Below are positions 16,020-23,112 of a stretch of DNA of 28,035 nt, piece by piece (the stretch's first letter is position 1; every line of letters begins with the position of its first letter). The DNA is from Pseudomonadota bacterium (GTDB taxonomy: Bacteria > Myxococcota_A > Polyangia > Haliangiales > Haliangiaceae). The translations under genes and the position numbers were made by a program. Where the stretch lies: assembly GCA_023386455.1 (NCBI GenBank), contig JAEWJO010000231.1:1-28035 (forward strand). Direction: 5' to 3'. The notes under the pieces are model-generated. The model worked only from the letters and a program-made list of their open reading frames with translations, searched no databases and had not been told where the DNA came from.

Positions 16020-18323
16020 TTACAGCTTTCCGATCGCCTTCGCGGCCTTCTGGTACCAGGTGCTCTTCGAGTCGACGATCGACATCACCGTGCGGAACTT
16101 CTCCTTGGCCGCACCGGAGTCGGTCTCCTTCGAGGCCTCGTTGTAGAGCTCGGCCGCGACCGACTCGAGCTTCTGGCGCACCATCTTCAGCGCCTCCGCC
16201 GTCGAGCCGAGCTTCTCCGCGGTGATCACCGCGTTGCGCGCGCGGGGATAGTTCTTCGCCGCCATGAAGCCGATCGCCGCCTTCGGCGCGATCTGCGCGA
16301 GCTTCGTCTCGATCTCCTCGGCGAACTCGCCACCGACGTTGCTGTCGTAGTTGAGCGCGCTCTGCAGCTGCTCGTACGCGTCGACTGCCTTCGCCGCGGG
16401 CGCCATGCCCGAGCTGAAGCTGCGGCCGAGCTTCGCGTACATGTCCGAGGTGCGTCGCAGATCCTTCGCCTCGCTGTCGTCGGCGGACTTCGACGCCGCC
16501 GAGAGCACGTTCGACGCATCGCTGAACTTGCGCGCGCGATAGAGCGAGGCGGCCTTCGCGCGGGCCGACGACGAATCGGCGACCGCGACGGTCTTCTCGA
16601 CCTTCCTCGGCGCCGGCTCGCGCCTCTTCTCGACCTTCGGCTCGCTCCTGACGACCTTCGGCTCGGCCTTCTTGGGCTCGACGCGGGCCTCGACCTTCTT
16701 GGGCTCGATCTTCGGCTCGACCTTGGGCTCGACCTTGGGCTCGATCTTGGGCTCGATCTTGGGCTCGGTCTTCGCGACCGTCACCGTTGGCGTGACCGTC
16801 GTCGGTGGCGCCGCAACCTTTGCGGTCGGTGGCGTCGCGGTCGGCAACTCGGCCGACTTCGGCGTCTCGATCGCGGTGACCTCGGGCTCGGCCTTCTTTG
16901 GCTGCTCGGCGACCTTCGCGGGCGTGCCGTCGCCGGCGCCGGTCGTCGCCGCGGGGACCGCCTTCGGCGTCGCCGGCCCGCCGGACTTCACGATCGCGAT
17001 CGTCGCGATCGCTGCGAACAGCGCGAGGCCCGCGCCGCCGAGGATCAGCTTCGTTCGCTTGCTCAGCTGCGGCTGCGTGTAGCGGGGCTGCAGCTGGACG
17101 CCGTCGAATGGCGTCGGCGGGACGTGCGCTGTCGAGCCGTCGCCGCGCCGGTTCTGCGTCTGGATCAGCAGCATCTGCGCGTGCACGGAGTGCGGCGGGA
17201 TCTCGGTCGCCTGCGGATACTGGCCGTACATCGGGCGCTGCTGCTGCAGCGAGCCGTGCGCGAGCGGATTCATGACGGGCATGCCGCCCGACGGGCTGCC
17301 GAGCGGCACCGCCATGTTCGGCATCGGCCCCGAGAGGTGGCTCGGCATCGCGCCGGACATGTTGCTGGGCATCGCGCCGAGCATCGGATCGCCGAGCATC
17401 GGATCGCCGAGCATCGTCGGCGCACCGGGCAGGTTCGTCGGCGGGCGGTTCGCCATCTGGGCGAGCGGCATCGTCGACGACGGCTGCAGTGCAGCGGGCA
17501 GCATCGCGGGCGGAGGGGGCGGCTGCGTCGGAGCGCGCAGCGTGCGCAGCGGTGTCGGCGGTGGCAGCGTCTTCGGACGCGGCTGCGCGACGCGCGGCGG
17601 CGGCATGTCCTCGACGTACTCGCCGCGCATCGGCTTGCCTGCGACCGTCGAGAGCTCCTCGTCCTCGGTCTCGAAGTGACCGAGGTTGCTCGGCGCGCGC
17701 TCGCGTGCAGGACCGTTCGCCTGCTCGTAGCGGAAGATCGTGTTGCCGATCTCGATCGAGTCACCGTTCGCGAGCATGAACGGGTTGTCCTCGACGTTGC
17801 CGTTGACGACGGTGCCGTTGCCCGAGCCGCGATCGACGATCACCCACGCGCCGTCCTCGTGGCGAAGATCGAAGTGCTTGCGCGAGACGGCGATGTCCGT
17901 GAGCACGACGTCGTTGTCGATCGCGCGACCGATCGTGTACGTCTTGCCCGGGCGGATCTCGATCTGGCGGCCGCTGTCGTTGCCCGCCGTGATCAGGAGG
18001 CGCGCGACGTCGGCGCGAACCTGCGTGACCGGCGCGAGCATCGGAACGTTCTGATCGTCGACGGTCGGCTCGTCGAGCTGGCTCGCGCTCGTGTGCGTGA
18101 TGCCGGTGTTCTGGCGTCGCGCAGGTTCTGCACCGAGCGCGCGGATCTTGTCGGCGACATCGCCTTGCTCGACGGTCGTGCTCGCCTCGTCCTCCCACGG
18201 CGACTCGATCGTCGTTTTCTCTTCCTCGTCGCCCTCTTCGCCTGGATTCGAGACGGGCTTCGCCCGTGGCACAACGTGAGCGGTTACACGCTGTGGCCCT
18301 CCAGAATTCGGAGCCCGGCCCAT
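16020..18323 (-). CDS. FHA-domain, single-TM scaffold protein with Pro-rich and EPK-repeat regions
   Basis: 767 residues. Order: an acidic N-terminus with EEKTTIESPWEDE (34-46); an FHA domain (108-200) with GR 132-133, SRKH 147-150 and GSGNGT 166-171, which binds phosphothreonine peptides; a Pro/Met-rich arm (about 240-420) with MLGDPMLGDP repeats; one TM (about 426-446); a Pro/Ala/Lys-rich outer stretch with tandem (I/V)EPK units (about 520-565); and a helical, TPR-like C-terminus (about 585-767). It probably reads Ser/Thr-kinase signals in the cytoplasm and carries a protein-binding domain outside. No kinase gene is visible nearby. The ATG at 18323 sits eight bases after a good -10 (TACAAT), and the gene is divergent from the FAH-family gene. 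Confidence 0.88.
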   Translation of the reverse strand: MGRAPNSGGPQRVTAHVVPRAKPVSNPGEEGDEEEKTTIESPWEDEASTTVEQGDVADKIRALGAEPARRQNTGITHTSASQLDEPTVDDQNVPMLAPVTQVRADVARLLITAGNDSGRQIEIRPGKTYTIGRAIDNDVVLTDIAVSRKHFDLRHEDGAWVIVDRGSGNGTVVNGNVEDNPFMLANGDSIEIGNTIFRYEQANGPARERAPSNLGHFETEDEELSTVAGKPMRGEYVEDMPPPRVAQPRPKTLPPPTPLRTLRAPTQPPPPPAMLPAALQPSSTMPLAQMANRPPTNLPGAPTMLGDPMLGDPMLGAMPSNMSGAMPSHLSGPMPNMAVPLGSPSGGMPVMNPLAHGSLQQQRPMYGQYPQATEIPPHSVHAQMLLIQTQNRRGDGSTAHVPPTPFDGVQLQPRYTQPQLSKRTKLILGGAGLALFAAIATIAIVKSGGPATPKAVPAATTGAGDGTPAKVAEQPKKAEPEVTAIETPKSAELPTATPPTAKVAAPPTTVTPTVTVAKTEPKIEPKIEPKVEPKVEPKIEPKKVEARVEPKKAEPKVVRSEPKVEKRREPAPRKVEKTVAVADSSSARAKAASLYRARKFSDASNVLSAASKSADDSEAKDLRRTSDMYAKLGRSFSSGMAPAAKAVDAYEQLQSALNYDSNVGGEFAEEIETKLAQIAPKAAIGFMAAKNYPRARNAVITAEKLGSTAEALKMVRQKLESVAAELYNEASKETDSGAAKEKFRTVMSIVDSKSTWYQKAAKAIGKL
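16693..16770. repeat. 12-bp coding tandem repeat ((I/V)EPK)
   Basis: Within the FHA gene about five tandem copies of a 12-bp unit (plus-strand form TTGGGCTCGATC with small changes) encode IEPK or VEPK. They form a stiff, charged linker just outside the membrane segment. Such arrays change copy number easily. Confidence 0.8.
17376..17416. repeat. 15-bp coding tandem repeat (MLGDP)
   Basis: GCCGAGCATCGGATC occurs at 17376-17390 and 17391-17405, with a partial third copy. It encodes MLGDP units in the Pro/Met-rich cytoplasmic arm of the FHA protein. Confidence 0.8.
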
Positions 18324-18331
18324 CGAGTGAA

Positions 18332-18360
18332 ATTGTACGGGGGGTAACCGTATCGATCAA
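18332..18360 (-). promoter_or_regulatory. promoter of the FHA scaffold gene
   Basis: On the minus strand TTGATC (plus 18355-18360), 17 bp and TACAAT (plus 18332-18337). The -10 ends eight bases before the ATG at 18323. The -35 touches the -35 of the divergent FAH-family gene at 18360. Confidence 0.6.
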
Positions 18361-18388
18361 TGACACTGCGGCAGAGGTGTCCTACCTT
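18360..18388 (+). promoter_or_regulatory. promoter of the FAH-family gene
   Basis: ATGACA (18360-18365) and TACCTT (18383-18388) are 17 bp apart. The -10 ends seven bases before the ATG at 18396. The in-frame ATG at 18360 is therefore probably part of the -35 and not the start codon. Confidence 0.55.
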
Positions 18389-18395
18389 TCCCGCC

Positions 18396-19010
18396 ATGGA
18401 TGTCCCCGGCAAGATCATCGGAATTGGCCAGAACTACCGCGCCCATGCGGCCGAGATGGGCAAGGGCATCCCGGAAGAACCGCTGATGTTCCTCAAGCCT
18501 CCGTCGGCAATCATCCGCGACGGCGAGGCGATTCACCGTCCCTCCGGATACGAGCGGGTCGATTACGAGGGCGAGCTCGGCGTCGTCATCGGCAAGCGGG
18601 CGCAGCGCGTTTCCCGTGCCAACGCGCTCGACTTCGTCGCTGGCTTCACCTGCGTCAACGACGTCACCGTCCGCGATCTGCAGAAGAAGGACGGCCAGTG
18701 GACGCGTGCGAAGGGATTCGACACCTTCTGTCCCGTCGGTCCGCGCGTCGTGCCGGGGCTCGATCCGAGCAACCTGCGGATCACGACGCGGGTGAACGGC
18801 ATCGTGAAGCAGGACTCGTCGACGAGCGACCTCATCTTCGACGTGCCGACGCTGATCGAGTTCGTCACGCGGCACATGACGCTCGAGCCGGGCGACCTCA
18901 TCTCGACGGGCACGCCGTCGGGCGTCGGCAACCTGAGCGTCGGCGATGTCGTCGAGGTCGAGATCGCCGGCATCGGGATCCTGAAGAACCCGGTCGTCGC
19001 CAGGCCGTGA
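18396..19010 (+). CDS. fumarylacetoacetate hydrolase (FAH)-family protein
   Basis: 204 residues matching the catalytic domain of small FAH-family enzymes: GIGQNYRAHAAEMG near the N-terminus, metal ligands E58 and E60 in YEGELGVVIG and D89 in CVNDVTVRDLQ, the KGFDTFCPVGP loop, and TGTPSGVG near the C-terminus. Family members use Mg or Mn to hydrolyse acylpyruvates, decarboxylate oxaloacetate or act on aromatic breakdown products. The substrate cannot be read from the sequence, and acylpyruvase or oxaloacetate decarboxylase is as likely as true fumarylacetoacetase. The ATG at 18396 is chosen from the family N-terminus (MDVPGKIIGIGQNY) and promoter spacing. Its stop overlaps the folK GTG, so the two are co-translated. 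Confidence 0.92.
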   Translation: MDVPGKIIGIGQNYRAHAAEMGKGIPEEPLMFLKPPSAIIRDGEAIHRPSGYERVDYEGELGVVIGKRAQRVSRANALDFVAGFTCVNDVTVRDLQKKDGQWTRAKGFDTFCPVGPRVVPGLDPSNLRITTRVNGIVKQDSSTSDLIFDVPTLIEFVTRHMTLEPGDLISTGTPSGVGNLSVGDVVEVEIAGIGILKNPVVARP

Positions 19011-19522
19011 CCTCGCTGCCGGTCGACGCGCTCGTGATCGGGGTCGGCGGCAACGTCGGCGACGACGCCGCGATCATCGATCGGTTCCGGCACGCGCGCG
19101 CGGCGTTCGCGGCGCTCGGCGACGTGCGGTCGGCACCGCTCTATCGCACGGGCGCGATCGGTCCCGCGCAGGCGCCGTTCCTCAACACCGCGCTCCGGGT
19201 CCGCCTCGCCGACGCGATCGGCGAGGAGATCATCTCGACGGTGCTCGAGATCGAGCGCCTGCTCGGCCGCGATCGCCGCGTCGAGACACGCTGGGGGCCG
19301 CGGACGATCGACCTCGACGTCCTCGCGTGGGGTGAGCGCATGATCCGCACGCCGGACCTCGAGGTCCCGCATCCTCGCCTCCACGAGCGGCGGTTCGCGC
19401 TCGCGCCGATGGTCGCATTGTTCGGCGAGGACCTCGTGCTGCCCGGCATGACGCGATCGATCGGTTCGCTCGAGCGCGCGGCCTCGAGCCAGTCGCTCGA
19501 CGAGATCGCCGCTAGCTGGTGA
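19007..19522 (+). CDS. folK: 2-amino-4-hydroxy-6-hydroxymethyldihydropteridine pyrophosphokinase
   Basis: HPPK transfers pyrophosphate from ATP to 6-hydroxymethyl-7,8-dihydropterin, the step before dihydropteroate synthase in folate synthesis. The 171-residue product has GVGGNVGD at the N-terminus, the signature RWGPRTIDLDVL (about 97-108) with the two Mg-binding aspartates, and PHPRLHERRFALAPM. The GTG at 19007 overlaps the FAH-family stop (GTGA). The frame continues open upstream, but that part is a shadow. It ends inside the 3' end of the convergent plsY gene (11-bp overlap). No other folate gene is nearby, so the pairing with an FAH-family enzyme is not explained by pathway. Confidence 0.94.
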   Translation: MTSLPVDALVIGVGGNVGDDAAIIDRFRHARAAFAALGDVRSAPLYRTGAIGPAQAPFLNTALRVRLADAIGEEIISTVLEIERLLGRDRRVETRWGPRTIDLDVLAWGERMIRTPDLEVPHPRLHERRFALAPMVALFGEDLVLPGMTRSIGSLERAASSQSLDEIAASW

Positions 19523-20078
19523 CGCCGAGCAGCCGCGCGAGGTTGCCGCGGTGCGTGTACACGAGCAGCAGGAACGTCGCGAGTGCGAGCAGCGAGACGT
19601 CGAGCGTCGCGCGGGTGACGAACGCGTAGAGTGTCGCCGAGGCAACACCCGACAGCGAGCCGAGCGCGGGCACCCGCGTCCTGCCGGCGACGAGCAGGAA
19701 CACGGCGATCGCGACGAGCGCGAGTGCCGGCGCGATCGTGACGAACACGCCGAGTGCGGTCGCGACGCCCTTGCCACCCTTGCCACCGAGGAACGGCGAG
19801 AAGCAGTGCCCGAGGATCGCGGCGAAGCCCGTCAGCGCCACGATGTGCTCCCAGCCGCAAAGGCGCATCGCGAGCCACACGGCGGCCGCGCCCTTCAGCG
19901 CATCGAGCACGAGCACGACGAGGCCGGTGCCGAGCCCGAGCACGCGCGCGACGTTGGTCGCACCGATGTTGCCGCTGCCGCGCTCGCGGATGTCGACGCC
20001 TCTCCGCTTCGCGAGGAGCACGCCGAACGGGATCGCGCCGAGGAAGTAGCCGGCGACGATCACGAGCATCGGAGTCAC
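19512..20078 (-). CDS. plsY: glycerol-3-phosphate acyltransferase PlsY
   Basis: An inner-membrane enzyme that makes lysophosphatidic acid from glycerol-3-phosphate and acyl-phosphate, the first step in phospholipid synthesis. The 188-residue product has about five membrane segments and the three PlsY motifs: GSGNIGATN (about 34-42), GHCFSPFLGGKGGKGVAT (about 90-107), and a third near THRGNLARLL at the C-terminus. The GTG at 20078 is given. An ATG three codons later (20069) is also possible, but TACACT ends six bases before the GTG. It lies 13 bases after the dinG stop in the same direction. PlsX is not in the window. Confidence 0.95.
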   Translation of the reverse strand: MTPMLVIVAGYFLGAIPFGVLLAKRRGVDIRERGSGNIGATNVARVLGLGTGLVVLVLDALKGAAAVWLAMRLCGWEHIVALTGFAAILGHCFSPFLGGKGGKGVATALGVFVTIAPALALVAIAVFLLVAGRTRVPALGSLSGVASATLYAFVTRATLDVSLLALATFLLLVYTHRGNLARLLGVTS

Positions 20079-20084
20079 GCGATC

Positions 20085-20090
20085 AGTGTA
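20085..20090 (-). promoter_or_regulatory. -10 element for plsY
   Basis: On the minus strand TACACT ends six bases before the GTG at 20078, in the 13-base gap after dinG. No good -35 is visible and no Shine-Dalgarno sequence precedes the GTG. Weak on its own. Confidence 0.3.
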
Positions 20091-20091
20091 G

Positions 20092-22176
20092 CTAGCCCTG
20101 CGGGCTCGCCCACCAGCGTTTTACCTGCTCGATCGCCGACGTGCGCGGAAGCCCGCCGGGCAGTGTCTCGAGGAACGTGCGTCCGTAGGTCCGCGTCACG
20201 ATCCGCGAGTCGAGGATCGCGACGATGCCGCGGTCGTCCCGGCGGCGAATCAACCGGCCGAAGCCCTGCTTGAGCGCGATCGCCGCGGCCGGCAGCTGGA
20301 TCGTCTGGAACGGATCGAGGTGAGCCTCGGCGCACGCCTGCATGCGCGCCGCGATCAACGGGTCGGTGTGCGGCGAGAACGGGAGCTTGTCGATGATGAC
20401 CAGGCTGAGCGCATCGCCGGGGACGTCGACGCCCTCCCAGAACGACGACGTCCCGAGTAGCACCGCACCGGGCGTCGCGCGAAATCGATCGACGAGGGCC
20501 GCGCGCGGTGCGTCGCCCTGGACGAGCCGCGGATACGGCATGCCGGCGAGCCGGGCCGCGGCGTCGCGCAGCGCACGGTGCGACGTGAACAGCAGGAACG
20601 CGCGGCCACCGGTGATCGCCAGCAGCTCCAGCGTGCGCGCCGCGGTCGCCGCCGAGAACGCATCGTCGGCGGTCGGCGCTGGCAGATCGCGCGGCACGTA
20701 CAGCATCGCCTGGCGCGCGTAGTCGAACGGCGACTGTACGAGCAGCTCGTCCGCGTCGTCGAGGCCGAGTCGCTTGCGCTGGTACGTGAACTCGCCCGCC
20801 GCGGTCAGCGTCGCGGACGTGAAGATCGGCGTGGGCCCCGACGCGATGATGTGCCTCCGTACGAGCTCGGACACCTCGATCGGCGAGGCCGTCAGCATCG
20901 TGCCGGTCGGTCGCGCCTCGCCCCAGTACACGTGGCTGCGCTGCTGTCGCTGCTCGGCGATCATCGCGAGGTCGTCGCGCAGCTCGCGTGCCCGCCGCGC
21001 GAGGCCATTCAGGCTCGCCCGCGCACCGGCGTCCTCGGTCCCCTCCTCGTCGGGCGGCGGCTCCGCCTCGGCCTCGGCCGTCCGCGCCAGATCCTCGAGC
21101 GCGGTGTCGAGCTTGAACCACGCGTTCTGTCGATCCGGCTGCTCGAACAGGCCCTCGGGCAGCTGCACCCGCGTGTCGCCGTCCGGGCCGATCAGCGCGC
21201 TACGCACCGCCGCGAATAGCCCGATGCCCGCGCGCTCGACCGCCTGGATCGTGTCGATCGCATCGCGCCCCGTCCACAGCGGCATCCGTGCGAGCGCGAG
21301 GTGGGCGTCGCGCACGAGCAGCGCGAGCTTGTGCGTCGACACCCTCGCGCCGAAATGCTCCGTCGCGACGTCCTCGAGCTGGTGCGCCTCGTCGAAGATC
21401 ACCGCGTCGTGCTCCGGCAGCACGCGCGCGCCCGGGTGCGCCGCACGCAGGGCGCGGTCGGCGAAGTACAGGTGATGATTGACGAGGATCAGCTCCGCCT
21501 TCTCCGCCAGCCGCCTCGCCTGCGTCACGAAGCAGCGCTCGAAGTAAGGACACCGCGGCCCGATCCGCGCATCGGGCGTCGTCGTCACGTCGGTCCACAG
21601 TGGTGCCGACTCGGCGAGCCACTCGACCTCGGCGCGATCGCCGGTCTCGGTGTGCTCGCTCCAGTCGACGAGCGTCCTCAGCTGTTCGCTCGCATCGCCT
21701 CTCGACACGGTCTCGGCGAGCCGCCGCCGGCACACGTAGTTCGCGACGCCCTTCAGCACGACGGCGTTGAACGGCCGCGCGAGGATCGTGCGCAACAGCG
21801 GGATGTCGTGCCGCGCGATCTGATCCTGCAGCGCGCGCGTTCCCGTCGACACCACGACGCGCTTGCCCGACTGGAGTGCCGGGATCAGATACGCGAGTGT
21901 CTTGCCCGTCCCGGTGCCGGCCTCGACGATCAGCGGCCGCCCCTCGTCGAGCGCCTTGCCGACCGCCCTCGACATCGCGCGCTGCTCGGCACGATCCTCG
22001 TAGTACGGGATCGCGCGATCGAGCCCGCCTCCGGGCGCGAGCAGATCGCCATACGTCGCCGCCGCCTCCGCTGCGCGCGCTCCGTCGAGGCTCGGCGATA
22101 CCTCGGCTGTCCGCGACGATTCCCGCGGTGACGTGCCGATCTGCACGAGCTGCTCGCCCGGTGCGAGCTCGGTCAC
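20092..22176 (-). CDS. dinG: DinG/XPD-type superfamily 2 DNA helicase
   Basis: 694 residues. Walker A is AGTGTGKT (about 86-93), the helicase box is DEAH (262-265), then TSATLT, and late motifs SSFWEGVDVPGD and QGFGRLIRRRDDRG. These are 5'-3' helicases that clear R-loops, G-quadruplexes and damaged forks, normally with a 4Fe-4S cluster held by four cysteines. Here C149 (NYVC), C209 and C215 (RCPYFERC) are present. The position expected for a fourth Cys (about 204, in DARIGPRC) is Arg. The start is the GTG at 22176, overlapping the hisIE stop (GTGA). The open frame upstream is a shadow of hisIE. The symbol follows common naming for this family; YoaA-type is equally possible. Confidence 0.9.
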   Translation of the reverse strand: MTELAPGEQLVQIGTSPRESSRTAEVSPSLDGARAAEAAATYGDLLAPGGGLDRAIPYYEDRAEQRAMSRAVGKALDEGRPLIVEAGTGTGKTLAYLIPALQSGKRVVVSTGTRALQDQIARHDIPLLRTILARPFNAVVLKGVANYVCRRRLAETVSRGDASEQLRTLVDWSEHTETGDRAEVEWLAESAPLWTDVTTTPDARIGPRCPYFERCFVTQARRLAEKAELILVNHHLYFADRALRAAHPGARVLPEHDAVIFDEAHQLEDVATEHFGARVSTHKLALLVRDAHLALARMPLWTGRDAIDTIQAVERAGIGLFAAVRSALIGPDGDTRVQLPEGLFEQPDRQNAWFKLDTALEDLARTAEAEAEPPPDEEGTEDAGARASLNGLARRARELRDDLAMIAEQRQQRSHVYWGEARPTGTMLTASPIEVSELVRRHIIASGPTPIFTSATLTAAGEFTYQRKRLGLDDADELLVQSPFDYARQAMLYVPRDLPAPTADDAFSAATAARTLELLAITGGRAFLLFTSHRALRDAAARLAGMPYPRLVQGDAPRAALVDRFRATPGAVLLGTSSFWEGVDVPGDALSLVIIDKLPFSPHTDPLIAARMQACAEAHLDPFQTIQLPAAAIALKQGFGRLIRRRDDRGIVAILDSRIVTRTYGRTFLETLPGGLPRTSAIEQVKRWWASPQG

Positions 22177-22829
22177 TTGGTCCGCGCCGCCTTCTCGGTG
22201 TGCCCGCTCGTGCCGAACCGGCGCGCCAGCTCGTCGAGCACGCGCTCGATCGGGATCCGCCGCGCGGTCAGGCCGACCATCACGTGGAAGATCAGATCCG
22301 CCGTCTCGTACACGACCTTGCTCTCGTCCCCGTCGGGCAGCTCCGCCGCGAGCTCGCCCGACTCCTCGGCGATCTTCTCGAGGATCTTCGGCATCCCCTT
22401 CTCGAGCAGCGACTTCGTGTAGCTCTTCTCGCCCGTCGCCGAATCGCGCCGTGTATTCAACACGCGCGCGAGCTGCTCGAGCACGGTGACCGCCGGCACG
22501 CCGTCGTCGTCGAAGCCGTCGTCGCGGTGAACGAAGCACGTCGTCGTGCCGGTGTGACAGGTCGGTCCCGCCGGCACCGCGCGCACGAGGATCGTGTCGG
22601 CGTCGCAGTCGATGCGCAGCTCGACGAGCTTCAGCGTGTTGCCGCTCGTCTCGCCCTTCTTCCACAGGCTCTGCCGCGAGCGCGACCAGAAGTGGACGAT
22701 GCCGGTCTCGCGCGTCAGGCGCAGGGCTTCGGCGTTCATCCACGCGACCATCAGCACGGTGCCGCGCTGCGCGTCTTGCACGACGCACGGCACGAGACCG
22801 CGATCGTCGTAGACCGGCTCGACGGACAC
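22173..22829 (-). CDS. hisIE: bifunctional phosphoribosyl-AMP cyclohydrolase / phosphoribosyl-ATP pyrophosphatase
   Basis: Catalyses steps 2 and 3 of histidine synthesis: PR-ATP pyrophosphohydrolysis (HisE) and PR-AMP ring opening (HisI). The 218-residue product has HisI first (about 5-115), with WMNAEALRLT, FWSRSRQSLWKKGE, the Mg site DCDAD (74-78) and zinc cysteines C75, C91 and C98. HisE follows (about 118-210), with TRRDSATGEKSYTKSLL and KIAEESGELAAEL. The start is the GTG at 22829: an in-frame stop lies just upstream, and a TTGACA promoter ends five bases before it. It is separated from hisBHAF by a 283-bp repeat-bearing gap and has its own promoter. It is translationally coupled to dinG. 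Confidence 0.96.
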   Translation of the reverse strand: MSVEPVYDDRGLVPCVVQDAQRGTVLMVAWMNAEALRLTRETGIVHFWSRSRQSLWKKGETSGNTLKLVELRIDCDADTILVRAVPAGPTCHTGTTTCFVHRDDGFDDDGVPAVTVLEQLARVLNTRRDSATGEKSYTKSLLEKGMPKILEKIAEESGELAAELPDGDESKVVYETADLIFHVMVGLTARRIPIERVLDELARRFGTSGHTEKAARTK

Positions 22830-22834
22830 GCCTA

Positions 22835-22863
22835 ACCATCGCTACCCGCGATCCGCCTGTCAA
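22835..22863 (-). promoter_or_regulatory. promoter of hisIE
   Basis: On the minus strand a perfect TTGACA (plus 22858-22863), 17 bp, and GATGGT (plus 22835-22840) ending five bases before the GTG at 22829. The -10 is poor but the spacing fits the other unit heads. Confidence 0.5.
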
Positions 22864-22921
22864 CGTTTGGCCGCGCTTCGGACGCCCAAGCGCCGGAATC
22901 GTAGTGAGGCCAACGATTCGG

Positions 22922-22936
22922 CCTCGATCATCGAGG
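22922..22936. repeat. 15-bp perfect palindrome in the hisIE-hisF gap
   Basis: CCTCGAT-C-ATCGAGG, seven-base arms around one base. It lies about 60 bp upstream of the hisIE -35, so it could be an operator or a small hairpin. Nothing else supports either use. Confidence 0.5.
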
Positions 22937-22952
22937 TGTCTTTCGGAGTGCG

Positions 22953-23049
22953 GTTCGAACCGTTCGAACCCGAAGCGGCCGAAGCGCCCGTGTTCGAGCC
23001 GTTCGAACCCGAAGAGGCCGAAGCGCCCGTGTTCGAACCGTTCGAACCA
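22953..23049. repeat. 39-bp tandem repeat (about 2.5 copies) built on TTCGAA palindromes
   Basis: Units start at 22953, 22992 and 23031 (period 39 bp). Each opens with two GTTCGAAC-type boxes nine bases apart, which makes TTCGAACCGTTCGAA, itself a perfect 15-bp inverted repeat; the middle copy has one changed base. The second half of each unit is CCGAAGCGGCCGAAGCGCCC with one change. CGGTTCGAACCG (22951-22962) is a 12-bp perfect palindrome. The whole 22830-23112 gap holds this array, the 15-bp palindrome and the hisIE promoter, with no gene I can support. Confidence 0.85.
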
Positions 23050-23112
23050 GTTTCCGGAAGGGCACCCTTTGGAGGGACCTGCTGGGAGCGCGGTCAGGCA
23101 GAGAGCGGCGCG

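Noticed and set aside
18360..18395. Earlier ATG (18360) for the FAH-family gene
   Set aside because: This ATG is the first part of an ATGACA -35 box, and the added 12 residues do not match the family N-terminus.
18266..19006. Long N-terminal extension of FolK
   Set aside because: It overlaps the well-supported FAH-family gene in another frame. FolK begins at the GTG that overlaps the FAH-family stop and then has family length.
22953..23049. CRISPR array
   Set aside because: The 39-bp units are directly tandem with near-identical full length. There are no variable spacers and no cas genes.
23060..23112. Intrinsic terminator after hisF
   Set aside because: Only a small CCCT-TTGG-AGGG hairpin is visible and no U-run follows on the minus strand.
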